Shown here: piece by piece, positions 63,740 through 64,000 of the stretch | Numbering within the stretch: the stretch's first letter is position 1 | Layout: each line of letters starts with the position of its first letter | Origin: Cymbidium sinense | Lineage: Eukaryota; Streptophyta; Magnoliopsida; Asparagales; Orchidaceae | Reading direction: 5' to 3' | NCBI GenBank assembly: GCA_021442155.1 | Contig: CM038222.1 | Location: 110,735,121 to 110,799,120 of the forward strand | Length of the DNA stretch: 64,000 bases | Notes under the pieces: generated by a model | Told to the model about the DNA's origin: nothing | The model's database searches: none | Seen by the model: only the letters and a program-made list of their open reading frames with translations | Position numbers and translations under genes: made by a program

Positions 63740-64000
63740 TACCTGATGAATCCTCTAGTCTTGGCTACTCCAATCTAAGGAAGCCATTAATTTTGTATAC
63801 TATAGCTTTAGATGAATCACTTAGAGTGCTATTAGCCCAAGCTAATGAAGAAGAGAAAGAAAATGCCCTTTATTATGCAAGCTGCACACTCATCCTAGTG
63901 AAGATGAATTATCTACTCATTGAAAAGAATTGTTTAGCATTGATTTTCATTACTCAAAAACTAAGAAATTACATGCTTTCAAATAAAGTGAATTTAAATT
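63740..64000 (+). pseudogene. gypsy RNase H, copy 2, cut by window edge
   Basis: VLATPI, then KPLILYTIALDESLRVLLAQ and KENALYYASCTL and NCLALIFITQKLRNYM are the usual Ty3/gypsy RNase H phrases, with the first catalytic Asp in ALDESL. A TAA replaces one residue after ATPI. The integrase, 3' untranslated region and 3' LTR would lie beyond the window. Confidence 0.85.

Larger units (their letters stand above)
30764..64000 (+). mobile_element. Tat/Ogre-like Ty3/gypsy internal region, copy 2 (runs off right edge)
   Basis: It begins after the 21583-30763 LTR with the primer-binding site, then about 0.5 kb of leader interrupted by the MULE (30814-50906). An ORF1-like region (51364), gag (52900-53560), protease (54610-54930), a linker and the start of RT (to 56024) follow. 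A solo LTR then interrupts at 56025-62826, after which RT and RNase H continue to the edge. The PR-RT-RH order and the ...NGQICICINFRDLNKA... RT phrases are Ty3/gypsy. Very long LTRs, an ORF before gag and tandem repeats near the 3' LTR of a related copy suggest the Tat/Ogre lineage; that lineage call is inference. All frames are broken. Confidence 0.75.

Overview
This is repeat-filled, AT-rich plant nuclear DNA. I see no intact protein-coding gene, rRNA or tRNA in the 64 kb. Every recognisable coding trace is a decayed transposon protein: Ty1/copia, Ty3/gypsy, hAT and Mutator (MULE). The mix of a Sirevirus-type copia element, a gypsy family with multi-kilobase LTRs, a BED-finger hAT and a MULE points to a flowering plant with a large genome. 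The sequence does not let me name the genus.

The window can be read as nested insertions, several confirmed by matching target-site duplications (TSDs). The oldest layer is a Tat/Ogre-like Ty3/gypsy element on the + strand. It has a partial internal region at 6279-8804, an LTR at 21583-30763, and a second internal region from 30764 past the right edge (ORF1-like, gag, protease, RT, RNase H). The family's LTR is unusually long. The best-bounded copy (56025-62826) is 6,802 bp with TG...CA ends and a TGGAG TSD, and it splits the RT of the second internal region.

Inserted into this base are: (1) a minus-strand solo LTR of the same superfamily, 8810-21576 (TSD TCCAT), itself split by a 5.6-kb hAT element, 12622-18248 (TSD TGGGTTAC, 12-bp terminal inverted repeats, broken transposase); (2) a 2.7-kb Sirevirus-type solo LTR, 25680-28348, inside the 21583 LTR; (3) a MULE, 30814-50906 (about 200-bp terminal inverted repeats, TSD ATTTTTATT), just after the gypsy primer-binding site; and (4) inside that MULE, a 14.1-kb minus-strand derivative of the giant-LTR family, 36107-50215, whose inner region carries tandem repeats. 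At the left edge, a minus-strand Sirevirus-like copia element (1-5637, running off the window) sits in another minus-strand giant-LTR fragment ending at 6278.

None of the elements seen here looks autonomous. The copia protease has lost its catalytic Asp, the hAT transposase has lost its first catalytic Asp and carries frameshifts, and the MULE and gypsy proteins are full of stops. The most unusual content is the giant-LTR family itself: the conserved terminal hairpin, a G-box palindrome, the tandem-repeat-bearing inner region and a back-to-back inverted LTR pair.
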